Below are positions 9,251 through 19,006 of a stretch of DNA of 64,000 bases, in pieces; position 1 is the stretch's first letter; every line of letters begins with the position of its first letter. A model generated the notes under the pieces. It did not search any database and was not told the DNA's origin. It worked only from the letters and a program-made list of their open reading frames with translations. Source of the DNA: Chromohalobacter israelensis (GTDB lineage Bacteria; Pseudomonadota; Gammaproteobacteria; Pseudomonadales; Halomonadaceae); NCBI GenBank assembly GCA_000761475.1, contig JQNW01000001.1:682001-746000 (forward strand), read 5' to 3'. The position numbers were made by a program, and so were the translations under genes.

Positions 9251-11059
9251 TCAGTGATTGTCCCGGGGCGGACTCTGACGTGCGACATCCCGATACTTGG
9301 TCGCCGGGCCCAGGGTCATGCCGCGATCGAGCTGCTCGACCATGCCGCGCTGGATTTCCTGCCAGGGCGTTTGATCCACCGGATAAATGTACCCGCCGCG
9401 CGATGCCAGCGCCTGGCGACGACGGGACAATTCGGCGTCGTCGACGAGCAGGTTGGCCTCCCCGCGCTTGAGATCGATACGCACCCGATCGCCCGTTTCC
9501 AGCAACGCCAGGCCACCGCCCACGGCAGCTTCCGGCGCGGCGTTGAGAATCGACGGCGAGCCCGAGGTACCCGACTGGCGCCCGTCGCCGAGACACGGCA
9601 GCGATTCGATCCCCTGCTTGATCAAGGCTTCCGGCGGCTGCATGTTGACGACCTCGGCGCTGCCGGGGTGCCCCACGGGGCCGGCCCCGCGCATCACCAG
9701 AATGGTGTTCTCGTCGACCTCGAGGGCCGGATCGTCGATCCGTGCGTGGTAGTCCTCGGAGCCGTCGAACACCACGACCCGCCCTTCGAAGGCATCGGGA
9801 TCCTCGGCACGGCTCAGGAAACGCTGCCGGAAGTCGCTGGCGATCACGCTGGTCTTCATCAACGCCGAGTCGAACAGGTTGCCCTTGAGGTTGATGAAGC
9901 CGGCAGCCTCGACCAGGGGATTGTCGTAGCGGCGGATGATGTCGTCGTCCAGGGTTTCACGCCCGGCGACGTTCTCCGCCAGCGTCCTGCCGTTGACCGT
10001 CGGCACGTCGCCATGCACGCGCCCCGCCTTGAGCAGCTCGCTGAGTACCGCGGGAACGCCACCGGCACGGTGGAATTCCTCCGACAGATACGCACCCGCG
10101 GGCATGACATTGGCCAGCAGCGGCACGTCATGGCCCAGCCGTTGCCAGTCGTCGTTGGTCAACTCGACGCCGGCATGACGGGCGATGGCGTTGATGTGCA
10201 CCGGCGCGTTGGAGGAACCGCCCAGCGCCGAACACACCACGATGGCGTTCTCGCACGCCTCACGCGTGAGGATGTCCAGCGGGCGCAGGTCTTCCCACAC
10301 CATGTCGACGATGCGCGTCCCGGTCTGATAGGCGACCATCGAGCGCTCCTTGTAAGGCGCCGGGATCATCGCCGAGCCGGGCAGGCTCATGCCCAGCGCC
10401 TCGGCCATGGAGTTCATCGTCGACGCGGTGCCCATGGTATTGCAGTGACCGATGGAAGGCGCCGAGTCGGTGGCCCGGGACAGGAATTCCTCGTAGTCGA
10501 TATCGCCCGCCGCGAGACGCTTGCGCAGCTCCCAGATGATGGTGCCCGAGCCCACGCGTTCCTGACTGCCGCGCCAGCCGTTGAGCATCGGTCCACCGGA
10601 GAGCACGATCGCCGGGATGTTGACGGTCGCGGCGGCCATCAAGCACGCCGGCGTGGTCTTGTCGCAGCCGGTGGTCAACACCACGCCATCGAGCGGGTAG
10701 CCATGCAGCACTTCCACCAGCCCCAGGTACGCCAGGTTGCGATCCAGCGCCGCGGTGGGTCGACGCACGTTCTCGTGAATCGGGTGCAGCGGAAACTCGA
10801 ACGGCACGCCCCCCGCCGCACGGATACCGTCCTTGACGCGCTTCACCAGCTCGATGTGATGACGGTTGCAAGGCGTCAAGTCGGAGCCCGACTGGGCAAT
10901 GCCGATGATCGGCTTGCCGCTCTTGAGCTCTTCCAAGGTCAGGCCGTAGTTCATGTAGCGTTCGATGCACAGCGCGGTGGTTCCCGGATGCTCGGGGTTG
11001 TCGAACCACCAGCGCGAGCGCAGCTGGTCGGGGGTCATGCGGCGATTGTCGGCGGACAT
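9251..11059 (-). CDS. xylD: IlvD/Edd-family sugar-acid dehydratase, D-xylonate dehydratase type
   Basis: 602-residue Fe-S dehydratase. It closely resembles the Caulobacter XylD layout, from [26 protein letters not shown] at the start to a PRDNH ending. The three cluster cysteines are in [17 protein letters not shown] and [12 protein letters not shown]. Such enzymes turn D-xylonate (and often related aldonates) into 2-keto-3-deoxy acids. The start ATG at 11059 has AGGAGATAACTCG upstream. A perfect 21-bp palindrome lies 55 bases upstream at 11114-11134, a likely operator. Substrate assignment is by family resemblance; D-galactonate or another aldonate cannot be excluded. Confidence 0.85.
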   Translation of the reverse strand: MSADNRRMTPDQLRSRWWFDNPEHPGTTALCIERYMNYGLTLEELKSGKPIIGIAQSGSDLTPCNRHHIELVKRVKDGIRAAGGVPFEFPLHPIHENVRRPTAALDRNLAYLGLVEVLHGYPLDGVVLTTGCDKTTPACLMAAATVNIPAIVLSGGPMLNGWRGSQERVGSGTIIWELRKRLAAGDIDYEEFLSRATDSAPSIGHCNTMGTASTMNSMAEALGMSLPGSAMIPAPYKERSMVAYQTGTRIVDMVWEDLRPLDILTREACENAIVVCSALGGSSNAPVHINAIARHAGVELTNDDWQRLGHDVPLLANVMPAGAYLSEEFHRAGGVPAVLSELLKAGRVHGDVPTVNGRTLAENVAGRETLDDDIIRRYDNPLVEAAGFINLKGNLFDSALMKTSVIASDFRQRFLSRAEDPDAFEGRVVVFDGSEDYHARIDDPALEVDENTILVMRGAGPVGHPGSAEVVNMQPPEALIKQGIESLPCLGDGRQSGTSGSPSILNAAPEAAVGGGLALLETGDRVRIDLKRGEANLLVDDAELSRRRQALASRGGYIYPVDQTPWQEIQRGMVEQLDRGMTLGPATKYRDVARQSPPRDNH

Positions 11060-11113
11060 CGAGTTATCTCCTATCGAAAGCGCAATCGATTCCCGACTAA
11101 GTCAAACATAGCC

Positions 11114-11134
11114 GGAGTATGTTCAACATACTCC
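11114..11134. promoter_or_regulatory. 21-bp perfect palindrome, probable GntR operator of xylD
   Basis: The core AGTATGTTCAACATACT (11116-11132), extended by GG and CC on the outside, gives a perfect 21-bp inverted repeat centred on 11124. The central GT-N3-AC matches the general FadR/FCD operator shape. The same ATGTT-S-AACAT core recurs twice in the next promoter region. Confidence 0.75.
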
Positions 11135-11183
11135 AATAGGCGTAGACGTCTCGTCACGCCCCGGTCTTCTTGCCCCATACGCA

Positions 11184-11211
11184 AAGAGGGCGACCGATCG
11201 GCCGCCCTCTT
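11184..11211 (-). terminator. Terminator hairpin after the arabinonate dehydratase gene
   Basis: AAGAGGGCG (11184-11192) pairs with CGCCCTCTT (11203-11211) around a GATC-centred loop. It lies 21 bases past the dehydratase stop. On the minus strand it is followed by TGCGT rather than a long T-run. Confidence 0.6.
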
Positions 11212-11232
11212 GCTCTGTCCGCACCACTCGGC

Positions 11233-12978
11233 TCAGTGCGAGTGACGGGGGACTTCCGCGCCGCGACATCCCACCAGGAAGTCGAAATCGCAGCCCTGGT
11301 CGGCCTGCAGCACGTGCTCGATGTAGAGCTGGCGATATCCGCCGGTGCTGGCGATGCGCGTCGACTCGGCGGTGGGGTCCGCCTCGGCCAGCCGTGAGGC
11401 GATCTCGGCGTCGTCGACCTCCAGGTGCAACTTGCCGGAATAGGCGTCGAGCGCGATCCAGTCGCCGTTGCGAACCGCGGCCAGCGGCCCGCCCGCCGCG
11501 GCTTCCGGCGCCACGTGGAGTACCACGGTGCCATACGCCGTGCCGCTCATGCGCGCATCGGAGATCCGCACCATGTCGGTGACGCCTTGCTCGAGCAGCT
11601 TGGCGGGCAGCCCCATGTTGCCGACTTCGGCCATGCCGTGGTAACCGCGCGGCCCGCAGTTCTTCATCACCAGAATGTCGTCGGCGGTGACGTCGAGATC
11701 CGGGTCGTTGATACGCGCCTTGTAATCGTCGAAGTTCTCGAAGACGACCGCACGCCCACGGTGCTGCATCAGCGCCGGGGTCGCGGCAGAGGGCTTGAGC
11801 ACCGCCCCGTTGGGCGCGAGATTGCCGCGCATCACGCACATTCCGCCATCCTCGCGAAGCGGCGCATCCAGCGGCAGAATCACGGCATCGTTGTAGAGCG
11901 GCGCGTCCTGGACGTTTTCCCACAACGTCTTGCCGTTGACGGTCAGCGCGTCCTTGTGGGGCAGCCGGTCGGCCTCGCCGAGACGGCGCAGCACGGCGGG
12001 CAGGCCGCCGGCGTAATAGAACTCCTCCATCAGATAACGGCCGGAGGGCTGCAGATCGACGATAGTCGGGGTGCCGCGTCCCACCCGGGTCCAGTCGTCG
12101 AGCGTGAGATCGACCCCCATGCGCCCCGCGATGGCCTGGAGATGAATCACCGCGTTGGTCGAACCGCCGATGGCGGCATTGGTGCGAATGGCATTCTCGA
12201 ATGCGGACTTGGTGAGCACCTTGGACAGGGTGAGGTCCTCGTCGACCATCTCGACGATGCGATTGCCGGACAGGTGCGCCAGTACGTAACGGCGCGAGTC
12301 GACGGCAGGAATCGCGGCATTGTGCGGCAGCGAGGTGCCCAGCGACTCGGCCATGCAGGCCATGGTCGAGGCCGTCCCCATGGTGTTGCAGGTGCCGGCG
12401 GAGCGCGACATGCCGGCCTCGGCGGCCATGAAGTCATGCAGCGATATCTTGCCGGCCTTGACCTCCTCGGAGAGCTGCCAGACGACCGTGCCCGAGCCGA
12501 TGTCACGCCCCTTGTGCTTGCCGTTGAGCATCGGACCGCCGGTGACCACGATGGTGGGGATATCGCAGCTTGCCGCGCCCATCAGCAAAGCCGGCGTGGT
12601 CTTGTCGCACCCCACCAGCAACACCACGGCGTCGAGCGGGTTTCCGCGGATGGCTTCCTCGACATCCATGCTCGCCAGGTTGCGCGTGAACATCGCGGTG
12701 GGTCGCAGATTGGACTCGCCATTGGAGAAGACCGGAAACTCCACCGGATAGCCGCCGGCTTCGAGCACCCCCTTCTTGACGTGCTCGGCCAGCTTGCGGA
12801 AATGGGCGTTGCACGGTGTCAGCTCGGAGAAGGTGTTGCAGATACCGATGATCGGCTTGCCGCGAAACTCATGATCGGGAATGCCCTGGTTCTTCATCCA
12901 GCTGCGGTACATGAAGCCGTTCTTGTCATCGTTGCCGAACCATTCGGCCGAGCGTAGCGGGCGCTTTTTATGGGTCAT
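11233..12978 (-). CDS. IlvD/Edd-family sugar-acid dehydratase, L-arabinonate dehydratase type
   Basis: 581-residue Fe-S dehydratase of the L-arabinonate dehydratase type (compare the Rhizobium and Azospirillum enzymes). It converts L-arabinonate to L-2-keto-3-deoxyarabonate. Cluster cysteines are in [16 protein letters not shown] and [21 protein letters not shown] and ISDARMSGTAYGT are the usual C-terminal family blocks, and it ends EVPRHSH. I chose the ATG at 12978, which has GGAGGAATACGC directly before it; a GTG at 12996 in the same frame would place the ribosome site inside the gene. It is only distantly related to the neighbouring XylD-type enzyme, so the two probably serve different stereoisomers. 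Confidence 0.87.
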   Translation of the reverse strand: MTHKKRPLRSAEWFGNDDKNGFMYRSWMKNQGIPDHEFRGKPIIGICNTFSELTPCNAHFRKLAEHVKKGVLEAGGYPVEFPVFSNGESNLRPTAMFTRNLASMDVEEAIRGNPLDAVVLLVGCDKTTPALLMGAASCDIPTIVVTGGPMLNGKHKGRDIGSGTVVWQLSEEVKAGKISLHDFMAAEAGMSRSAGTCNTMGTASTMACMAESLGTSLPHNAAIPAVDSRRYVLAHLSGNRIVEMVDEDLTLSKVLTKSAFENAIRTNAAIGGSTNAVIHLQAIAGRMGVDLTLDDWTRVGRGTPTIVDLQPSGRYLMEEFYYAGGLPAVLRRLGEADRLPHKDALTVNGKTLWENVQDAPLYNDAVILPLDAPLREDGGMCVMRGNLAPNGAVLKPSAATPALMQHRGRAVVFENFDDYKARINDPDLDVTADDILVMKNCGPRGYHGMAEVGNMGLPAKLLEQGVTDMVRISDARMSGTAYGTVVLHVAPEAAAGGPLAAVRNGDWIALDAYSGKLHLEVDDAEIASRLAEADPTAESTRIASTGGYRQLYIEHVLQADQGCDFDFLVGCRGAEVPRHSH

Positions 12979-13278
12979 GCGTATTCCTCCAGTCACGGTC
13001 GCATCAGCGTTGCCGTCACCATAAACGCCTCTTTCAATAACCTGATAATGTCAAAAAACACCGAAACCGATATACCAATGGTTATTCCCGATACACACTG
13101 TGGCCATCCAGTCCTTCAGGCCCGACGATCCATTCCGATACGAAACGCTCACGAGCGGCGCCAGATCGCTGCTGACATGATTTTTTTCGAGCGCCGACGG
13201 CGACGGCCACCTTGCCCGAGAAGGCCGTGTCGGCACCGTTCGACAGCACGCCGCACGCCACCGGGTATACGAAAGTCT

Positions 13279-13309
13279 ATGTTGAACATGTGCAGCCTAT
13301 GTTCAACAT
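13279..13309. promoter_or_regulatory. Tandem GntR-type operators between divergent dehydratase and xylX genes
   Basis: Two perfect 11-bp palindromes, ATGTTGAACAT (13279-13289) and ATGTTCAACAT (13299-13309). Their centres are exactly 20 bp apart, about two helical turns, which suits side-by-side binding of two dimers. They lie 36-66 bases before the xylX start and between divergent genes. The rest of this 366-base intergenic region (12979-13344) shows an AT-rich stretch near 13021-13090 that may hold the leftward promoter; nothing else was recognised. Confidence 0.75.
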
Positions 13310-13344
13310 TTACGGCCTGATGCGATAAAGCCAAAGGCGCCCTC

Positions 13345-14511
13345 ATGAACGAATTCCACCCGTTTCTGCCCCAGGAAGCCGGCAACGATCGCCTGATCGG
13401 CCGTCTCTGGGATCCCGATGCCCAAGGACCGCGCCTGGTCACCGTACGCGACGGCGTGCTGCACGACATCAGTGCGTTGGCGCCCACCTTCAGTGCATTG
13501 CTGGAGTACGATGACGTCCTGGTGCGTGTCGCCCAGGCGCCGGATGCCCCGATCATGCCGGTCAGTGACTGCCTGGAGGCGTCGCTCCAGGGAGAAGGCG
13601 ATCCCGCCACCTGGCACCTTCTGGCGCCCTGCGACCTGCAGGCGATCAAGGCATGCGGCGTCACCTTCGCCGCGTCGATGCTGGAGCGAGTGATCGAGGA
13701 ACAGGCCCGTGGCGACAGCCAGCAGGCCGCCACGCTGCGCGATACCGTGACCTCGCTGATTGGCGACGACCTGTCGCAGCTGACCCCGGGCTCCGCCGAG
13801 GCCGACGCCCTGAAGGCGAAGCTGGTGGAACTCGGCATGTGGTCGCAATACCTGGAAGTCGGTATCGGTCCCGACGCCGAAGTCTTCACCAAGTCCCAGC
13901 CCATGTCGGCGGTCGGCCTGGGCCATCGCATCGGCATTCATCCGGCGTCGAAGTGGAACAACCCCGAACCCGAGGTGGTGCTCGCGGTGGATTCCCGGGG
14001 CCGGGTCCGCGGCGCGACGCTGGGCAACGACGTCAACCTGCGCGATGTCGAGGGCCGAAGCGCCCTGCTGCTGGGCAAGGCCAAGGACAATAACGCTTCC
14101 TGCGCCATCGGACCTTTCGTCCGCCTGTTCGACGACCACTTCGACATCGACAGCGTACGGACGCTGGAGGTCAGCCTCGATGTCCAGGGCGAGGACGGTT
14201 TCCAGCTGGAGGCGGTCAGCTCGATGAACCAGATCAGCCGCGATCCGCTGGATCTCGTCGCCCAGACGCTCGGCAGCCACCATCAGTATCCGGATGGTTT
14301 CATGCTGTTCCTGGGCACCCTCTTCGCCCCGACGCAGGATCGCGATACGCAGGGCAGCGGCTTCACTCACCATCTCGAGGATGTGGTGACCATCGCCACC
14401 CCCACGCTCGGCGCCCTGGTCAATCGCGTCGACACCAGCGACCGCATTCGGCCCTGGCAATTCGGCAGCGGTGCCCTGTTCGACTATCTCATGCGCCGTC
14501 GCGACGCTTGA
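13345..14511 (+). CDS. xylX: 2-keto-3-deoxy-pentonate dehydratase (FAH superfamily, XylX type)
   Basis: 388-residue fumarylacetoacetate-hydrolase-fold enzyme that closely follows the Caulobacter XylX pattern. The segments GVTFAASMLERVIEEQARGD, WSQYLEVGIGPDAEVFTK, SKWNNPEPEVVL, GNDVNLRDVEGRSALLL and KAKDNNASCAIGPF are characteristic; the glutamates in NNPEPE are the expected metal ligands. It dehydrates 2-keto-3-deoxy-pentonate to alpha-ketoglutarate semialdehyde, the step after both dehydratases to its left. Start ATG at 13345 follows the tandem palindromes. It is followed after 195 bases by the semialdehyde dehydrogenase gene, probably in one transcript. Confidence 0.88.
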   Translation: MNEFHPFLPQEAGNDRLIGRLWDPDAQGPRLVTVRDGVLHDISALAPTFSALLEYDDVLVRVAQAPDAPIMPVSDCLEASLQGEGDPATWHLLAPCDLQAIKACGVTFAASMLERVIEEQARGDSQQAATLRDTVTSLIGDDLSQLTPGSAEADALKAKLVELGMWSQYLEVGIGPDAEVFTKSQPMSAVGLGHRIGIHPASKWNNPEPEVVLAVDSRGRVRGATLGNDVNLRDVEGRSALLLGKAKDNNASCAIGPFVRLFDDHFDIDSVRTLEVSLDVQGEDGFQLEAVSSMNQISRDPLDLVAQTLGSHHQYPDGFMLFLGTLFAPTQDRDTQGSGFTHHLEDVVTIATPTLGALVNRVDTSDRIRPWQFGSGALFDYLMRRRDA

Positions 14512-14706
14512 CCGGCGCCCGCGACACCCATGGGCGGGCATCGCACCCGCCCGTGACACTCAAGCAAGCTTCATCTCCATGACACGGGAGGCGGACATCA
14601 TGTCACCAGATGACGCCTCATCGGCGAGCGTATCGAAAGCCCCCCTTGACTCGGGCGTCACGCGTCGCCATGTCATAGCAATGCCCATCGATGCCAGGAG
14701 GCAACC

Positions 14707-16284
14707 ATGATATTGGAAGGCAAGCAGATTATCGGTAACACCATCGAAGCCGGCCCCGGCGCCAGCTTCCAAGCCGTCGACCCTTCGAACGGAGAGACGC
14801 TGCCCCCCGAATTCCTCAGCGCCGATAGCAAGCAGGTCGAACGTGCCTGTCAGCTCGCCTGGGACGCCTTCGACGCGTATCGGGAAACCTCGCTGGAAAC
14901 GCGGGCCAAGTTCCTGGAAACCATCGCCGAGGAAATCGAACACCTGGGTGGTGGCCTGATCGAACGTGCGATGAGCGAAAGCGGTCTGCCGGTCGCGCGC
15001 CTCGAAGGCGAACGCGGGCGTACCTGCAATCAGCTGCGCCTGTTCGCCAACGTGGTTCGTGCCGGTGAATGGCTCGACGTACGCGTCGATCCGGCCCTGC
15101 CCGAACGCACGCCGCTGCCGCGTCCCGATCTGCGTCAGCGTCATATCGCGCTGGGCCCGGTCGCGGTCTTCGGTGCCAGCAACTTCCCGCTGGCGTTCTC
15201 CGTGGCCGGCGGCGATACCGCTTCGGCACTCGCCGCGGGCTGCCCGGTGATCGTCAAGGCACACGCCGCCCACCCCGGTACGTCCGAACTGGTGGCGCGC
15301 GCCATCCAGAGCGCCGCCGAGAAGTGCGGCATGCCCGAAGGCGTGTTCTCCCTGCTCTTCGATGCCGGTTACGACGTCGGCACCGCGCTGGTCAAGCATC
15401 CCCGCATCAAGGCCGTCGGCTTCACCGGCTCTCGCAAGGGTGGCCTGGCGCTGCTGCAGGCGGCACAGTCTCGCCCCGAACCGATCCCGGTCTACGCCGA
15501 GATGAGCAGCATCAACCCGGTCTTCCTGATGCCCAAGGCACTGGAAGCGCGCGGCACCGATCTCGCGCAGTCGTTCGTGGGCTCCCTGTCCATGGGCGCG
15601 GGCCAGTTCTGCACCAACCCGGGGCTGGTGCTCGGACTCAAGAGCGACGCGCTGGACAACTTCATCGAGGAAGCCGGCAAGGCCCTCAAGGAAGTGCCCG
15701 CCAACACCATGCTGACACCGGGCATCCATGCGGCCTATGAGCAGAGTGTCGCCAAGCTGGCCGGCAACCCCAAGGTCAACGAAGTGAGCCGCGGCCTGAC
15801 CGGCGACGGCGAGAACCAGTGCCAGGCGGGGCTCTTCACCACGCAGGGCGCCGACGTGCTGGCCGACGAGTCGCTCCAGGAGGAAGTCTTCGGTGCCTCG
15901 TCTCTGGTCGTGGTCTGCAACGATCTCGATGAAATGAAGCGTGTGGCCGAGGCCCTCGAAGGCCAGTTGACCGCGACCCTGCAGATGGATGAAGGCGATA
16001 CGCAGGACGCGGCGAAGCTGCTGCCGGTGCTCGAGCGCAAGGCCGGTCGCATCATGGCCAACGGTTGGCCCACCGGCGTCGAAGTCTGCCATGCCATGGT
16101 GCACGGCGGCCCCTTCCCGTCCACGTCCGACTCGCGCACCACCTCCGTGGGCAGCGCCGCCATCTATCGCTTCCTGCGCCCGGTGTGCTACCAGAACCTG
16201 TCGGATGCCTTGTTGCCCGAAGCGCTCAAGGAAGCCAACAGCCTGGGACTCAAGCGCCTGGTGGATGGCAAGCGCGAAAGCTGA
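14707..16284 (+). CDS. Alpha-ketoglutarate semialdehyde (2,5-dioxovalerate) dehydrogenase
   Basis: 525-residue aldehyde dehydrogenase of the type III alpha-KGSA dehydrogenase kind. It oxidises the pathway's semialdehyde to 2-oxoglutarate with NAD(P)+. Visible: [20 protein letters not shown] (Asn of the active-site region), GFTGSRKGG (cofactor loop) and the catalytic Cys302 in GQFCTNPG. Start ATG follows CCAGGAGGCAACC, a strong ribosome site. It closes the Weimberg-type lower pathway encoded by the three preceding enzyme genes. Sequence alone does not show whether it prefers NAD+ or NADP+. Confidence 0.92.
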   Translation: MILEGKQIIGNTIEAGPGASFQAVDPSNGETLPPEFLSADSKQVERACQLAWDAFDAYRETSLETRAKFLETIAEEIEHLGGGLIERAMSESGLPVARLEGERGRTCNQLRLFANVVRAGEWLDVRVDPALPERTPLPRPDLRQRHIALGPVAVFGASNFPLAFSVAGGDTASALAAGCPVIVKAHAAHPGTSELVARAIQSAAEKCGMPEGVFSLLFDAGYDVGTALVKHPRIKAVGFTGSRKGGLALLQAAQSRPEPIPVYAEMSSINPVFLMPKALEARGTDLAQSFVGSLSMGAGQFCTNPGLVLGLKSDALDNFIEEAGKALKEVPANTMLTPGIHAAYEQSVAKLAGNPKVNEVSRGLTGDGENQCQAGLFTTQGADVLADESLQEEVFGASSLVVVCNDLDEMKRVAEALEGQLTATLQMDEGDTQDAAKLLPVLERKAGRIMANGWPTGVEVCHAMVHGGPFPSTSDSRTTSVGSAAIYRFLRPVCYQNLSDALLPEALKEANSLGLKRLVDGKRES

Positions 16285-16329
16285 TAACGCAACATGCCGG
16301 GGCGTGGCACGACACGCCCCGCTCAAACG

Positions 16330-16363
16330 AAAACGCCCCATGGCATGGCCATGGGGCGTTTTT
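16330..16363. terminator. Bidirectional intrinsic terminator
   Basis: ACGCCCCATGG (16333-16343), loop CATGG, CCATGGGGCGT (16349-16359). An A-run lies on the left and TTTTTC on the right, so it works for the rightward dehydrogenase gene and the leftward helicase gene. Confidence 0.9.
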
Positions 16364-16415
16364 CTTGGTCGCTTGCCGAGAGACCGGCAAGCGACATCGG
16401 CCGCGAACGGCCCGG

Positions 16416-18122
16416 TTATGCCTGCGAGCGACGGCGCGGCGTGCTGTCGCCGTCTTCACGGCGCCGACGGGGCGCGCGCTCCGGCGCACCATGGTCCTCG
16501 GCGATCTCCAGCGGACGACCCGCCACGCGTGCCTGCGCGATGCGCGACAGGACGGCTGCCGGCAGCGTATTCGGCAGCTCGACCACGGAGAAGGCGTTGC
16601 GGATGTCGATCCGCCCGATCTTGCCGCCGTCGATGCCACCCTCGTTGGCCAGCGCCCCGACCAGCTGGCCGGGCTTGACGCCATCCTTGTGACCCACCGA
16701 CACGCGATAACGCGTCATGCCGGCACTGGGCCCGCGATCGCGACGGTTGGGCTTGTCGTCGCGGCCGCTGCTCTGACGCGAGCGGCGTTCGCCGGGCTTG
16801 GGCAAGCGACCGATGGGCGCTTCGCCGGAGCGCGCCATGCTGGCCATGGCACAGGCCAGGTCGACAGGGTCGTAACCGTCATCCACCAGGCCATCGATCA
16901 ACTCGCGCTGATAGTCGCTGCCACGAGCGAGCGTATCCAGTACACGCTTGCGGAACAGCTCGTTACGATGGGCACGAATCGCGTCTTCGTCCGGCAGCTC
17001 GACTTCCTGCATCTGCTGGCCGGTCACGCGCTCCATGTCACGTACACGACGCTGCTCGCGACCGCCGGCGAAGGTGATCGCCACGCCCGTGCGCCCGGCA
17101 CGGCCGGTACGCCCGATGCGGTGCGTGTAGGCTTCGGCGTCCTGGGGCAGGTCATAGTTGAAGACGTGGGTGATACGCGGCACGTCGAGGCCGCGCGCGG
17201 CGACATCGGTGGCGATCAGGACGTCGACCTTGCCGCGCTTGAGGCGCTCGACGGTGCGTTCGCGCAGGCTCTGGTCCAGGTCCCCGGACAGTGCCGCCGC
17301 ATTCACGCCGCGCAGCAACAGTTGCTCGACCAGGGTGGTGCACGCCGCCCGTGTACGCACGAAGACGATCGCGGCATCCACCGGCTCGACCTCGAGAAGG
17401 CGCGACAACGCTTCCAGCTTGGCCCCGCCCTCGATGCGCACCAGGCGTTGCTCGATGCCTTCGGCGGTCTTGGTCTTGGTTTCGATGGCGATCCGCAGCG
17501 GGTCGACCAGGTAATGGTTGACGATGCGCGAGATTTCATCGGGCAGCGTGGCCGAGAAGAACACGCGCTGCGCATCCTTCGGCGTGTCGGAGACCACGCG
17601 CTTGACGTCATCGATGAAGCCCATGCGCAGCATTTCGTCGGCTTCGTCGAGCACCAGCGCATTGAGTCCGTCGAGCTTGAGGCTGCCACGGTCGAGATGG
17701 TCGATCACGCGTCCGGGCGTGCCGACGATCACCTGAGCGCCACGGCGCAGCCCGCTGAGCTGTTCGCGATATTCCTGGCCGCCGCAAAGGCTGAGAACTT
17801 CGAGGCCCTTGACGCCGCGACCGTATTGGACGAAGGAAGCGGCCACCTGCTGGGCCAGCTCGCGCGTCGGCGCCAGTACCAGCACCTGCGGCTCGCGGCG
17901 CTGAAGGTCGAGACGCGACAACAGCGGCAAGGCAAAGGCGGCAGTCTTGCCGGTACCGGTCTGGGCTTGTCCCAGCACATCGCGGCCTTCGAGCAAGGCG
18001 GGGATGGTTTTGGCCTGAATCAGCGAAGGCGTCTCATAGCCTAGGGTTTCAAGCGTCGAAAGAATGGTAGACGGCAGCGAAAGCTCGGCGAAAGTCGGCG
18101 AGGCAACGGGAGTCGTGGTCAT
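16416..18122 (-). CDS. deaD: DEAD-box ATP-dependent RNA helicase, DeaD/CsdA type
   Basis: 568-residue RNA helicase used in ribosome assembly and RNA turnover, often induced by cold. Motifs in order: Q-motif region GYETPSLIQ, AQTGTGKT (about 53-60), PTRELA, GTPGR, DEAD, SATLP and HRIGRTGRAGR. A DbpA-type RNA-binding fold (YRVSVGHKDGVKPGQLVGALANEGGIDG...) lies near residues 460-535, followed by a basic tail. Start ATG has AAGGTGTGAC before it. Shorter than E. coli DeaD (629), mainly in the C-terminal tail. A long gene-free stretch upstream may be its leader. Confidence 0.94.
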   Translation of the reverse strand: MTTTPVASPTFAELSLPSTILSTLETLGYETPSLIQAKTIPALLEGRDVLGQAQTGTGKTAAFALPLLSRLDLQRREPQVLVLAPTRELAQQVAASFVQYGRGVKGLEVLSLCGGQEYREQLSGLRRGAQVIVGTPGRVIDHLDRGSLKLDGLNALVLDEADEMLRMGFIDDVKRVVSDTPKDAQRVFFSATLPDEISRIVNHYLVDPLRIAIETKTKTAEGIEQRLVRIEGGAKLEALSRLLEVEPVDAAIVFVRTRAACTTLVEQLLLRGVNAAALSGDLDQSLRERTVERLKRGKVDVLIATDVAARGLDVPRITHVFNYDLPQDAEAYTHRIGRTGRAGRTGVAITFAGGREQRRVRDMERVTGQQMQEVELPDEDAIRAHRNELFRKRVLDTLARGSDYQRELIDGLVDDGYDPVDLACAMASMARSGEAPIGRLPKPGERRSRQSSGRDDKPNRRDRGPSAGMTRYRVSVGHKDGVKPGQLVGALANEGGIDGGKIGRIDIRNAFSVVELPNTLPAAVLSRIAQARVAGRPLEIAEDHGAPERAPRRRREDGDSTPRRRSQA

Positions 18123-18517
18123 GTCACACCTTGGATAGCCGGCGCGAACCGGCGGAAAAATTCAAGGCGCCTTCATCGCCCATCGGCCGCTTGGCCTGGG
18201 GCATCGAAACAAAAGGCGCCGGTCGCAGCACCTGCGTCCTGCCGCATGAGCGGCAGCTGTGGCGACCTTACGCGTCTTGGCGCGCCATCGATGCGGCAAG
18301 CGCTCTCACGGCCGGCTCGAAGCGAGCGGGCAATGCGCCTTGCGCAGAAACGTCCTTTTGGTCCAATCCACCCTCGGTGGAAGGCACATCGCACAGGGAC
18401 GAATACAGGATGGAGGGGTCAACACATGCGAGGAGGTGGCATACTACCATTGACCAATGGCTTTGCCCAAATTAATTCGTTCATCGAACCCGACGACTCC
18501 CGAGGAAGCCTCTATCT
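18123..18517. other. 395-base intergenic region between divergent deaD and yaiI
   Basis: Divergent promoter region. On the helicase side it is long enough for the extended 5' leader that cold-regulated helicase mRNAs often have, but I could not find a defined element. A small inverted repeat CCATTG-AC-CAATGG is at 18449-18462. Several open frames cross the region, but none has both a ribosome site and a recognisable product. Confidence 0.4.
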
Positions 18518-18979
18518 ATGCCGACGCTGTGGATCGACGCCGACGCCTGTCCGCGCCATGCCCGCGAAGTCATCGTGCGTGCCGCCGAACGCACCCGGAC
18601 CCCGACGCATTTCGTGGCCAACCATCGCCTGCCCCTGCCACCCTCGGCCTGGGTCAGCGCACTGGCCGTCCCCGGCGGCTTCGACGCCGCCGACGATGCG
18701 ATCGTCGATCGGGTGGCCGCGGGCGACCTGGTCGTTACTGCCGACCTGCCACTGGCGGAAGCCGCCCTGGGCCGTGGCGCAGACGTCATCACCAACCGCG
18801 GCGAAGCGCTGACCCGCGACGGGATCCGCGCCCAGGTCCAGATGCGCGACTTCATGGAGACACTGCGCGCCAGCGGCGAGCACACCGGCGGCCCCAAGCC
18901 CTACGGCGATGTCGAACGCCGCACCTTCGCCAATGCACTCGACCGCTGGCTGACACGCGCCCGGGCACGCGGCGACTGA
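18518..18979 (+). CDS. yaiI: YaiI/YqxD family protein (UPF0178, DUF188)
   Basis: 153-residue protein of the UPF0178 family, a PIN-like fold of unknown substrate. Typical features: LWIDADACPRHAREVI at the start, DDAIVDRVAAGDLVVTADLPLA in the middle with clustered acidic residues suggesting a metal site, and the GGPKPYGDVERRTFANALDRWL ending. Start ATG at 18518 after GAGGAAGCC. Function is not established for the family; nuclease activity is only suggested by the fold. Confidence 0.9.
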   Translation: MPTLWIDADACPRHAREVIVRAAERTRTPTHFVANHRLPLPPSAWVSALAVPGGFDAADDAIVDRVAAGDLVVTADLPLAEAALGRGADVITNRGEALTRDGIRAQVQMRDFMETLRASGEHTGGPKPYGDVERRTFANALDRWLTRARARGD

Positions 18980-19006
18980 CAGCGCCCCGGGATGGACAGC
19001 CGCGCC

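Noticed and set aside
11425-12957. 510-codon open frame on the plus strand opposite the arabinonate dehydratase gene
   Set aside because: It is the antisense shadow of a conserved Fe-S dehydratase, and its protein is His/Arg/Gly-rich low-complexity with no recognisable domain.
18246-18812. 188-codon frame upstream of and across yaiI
   Set aside because: Overlaps most of yaiI in another frame. Its composition is random-like.
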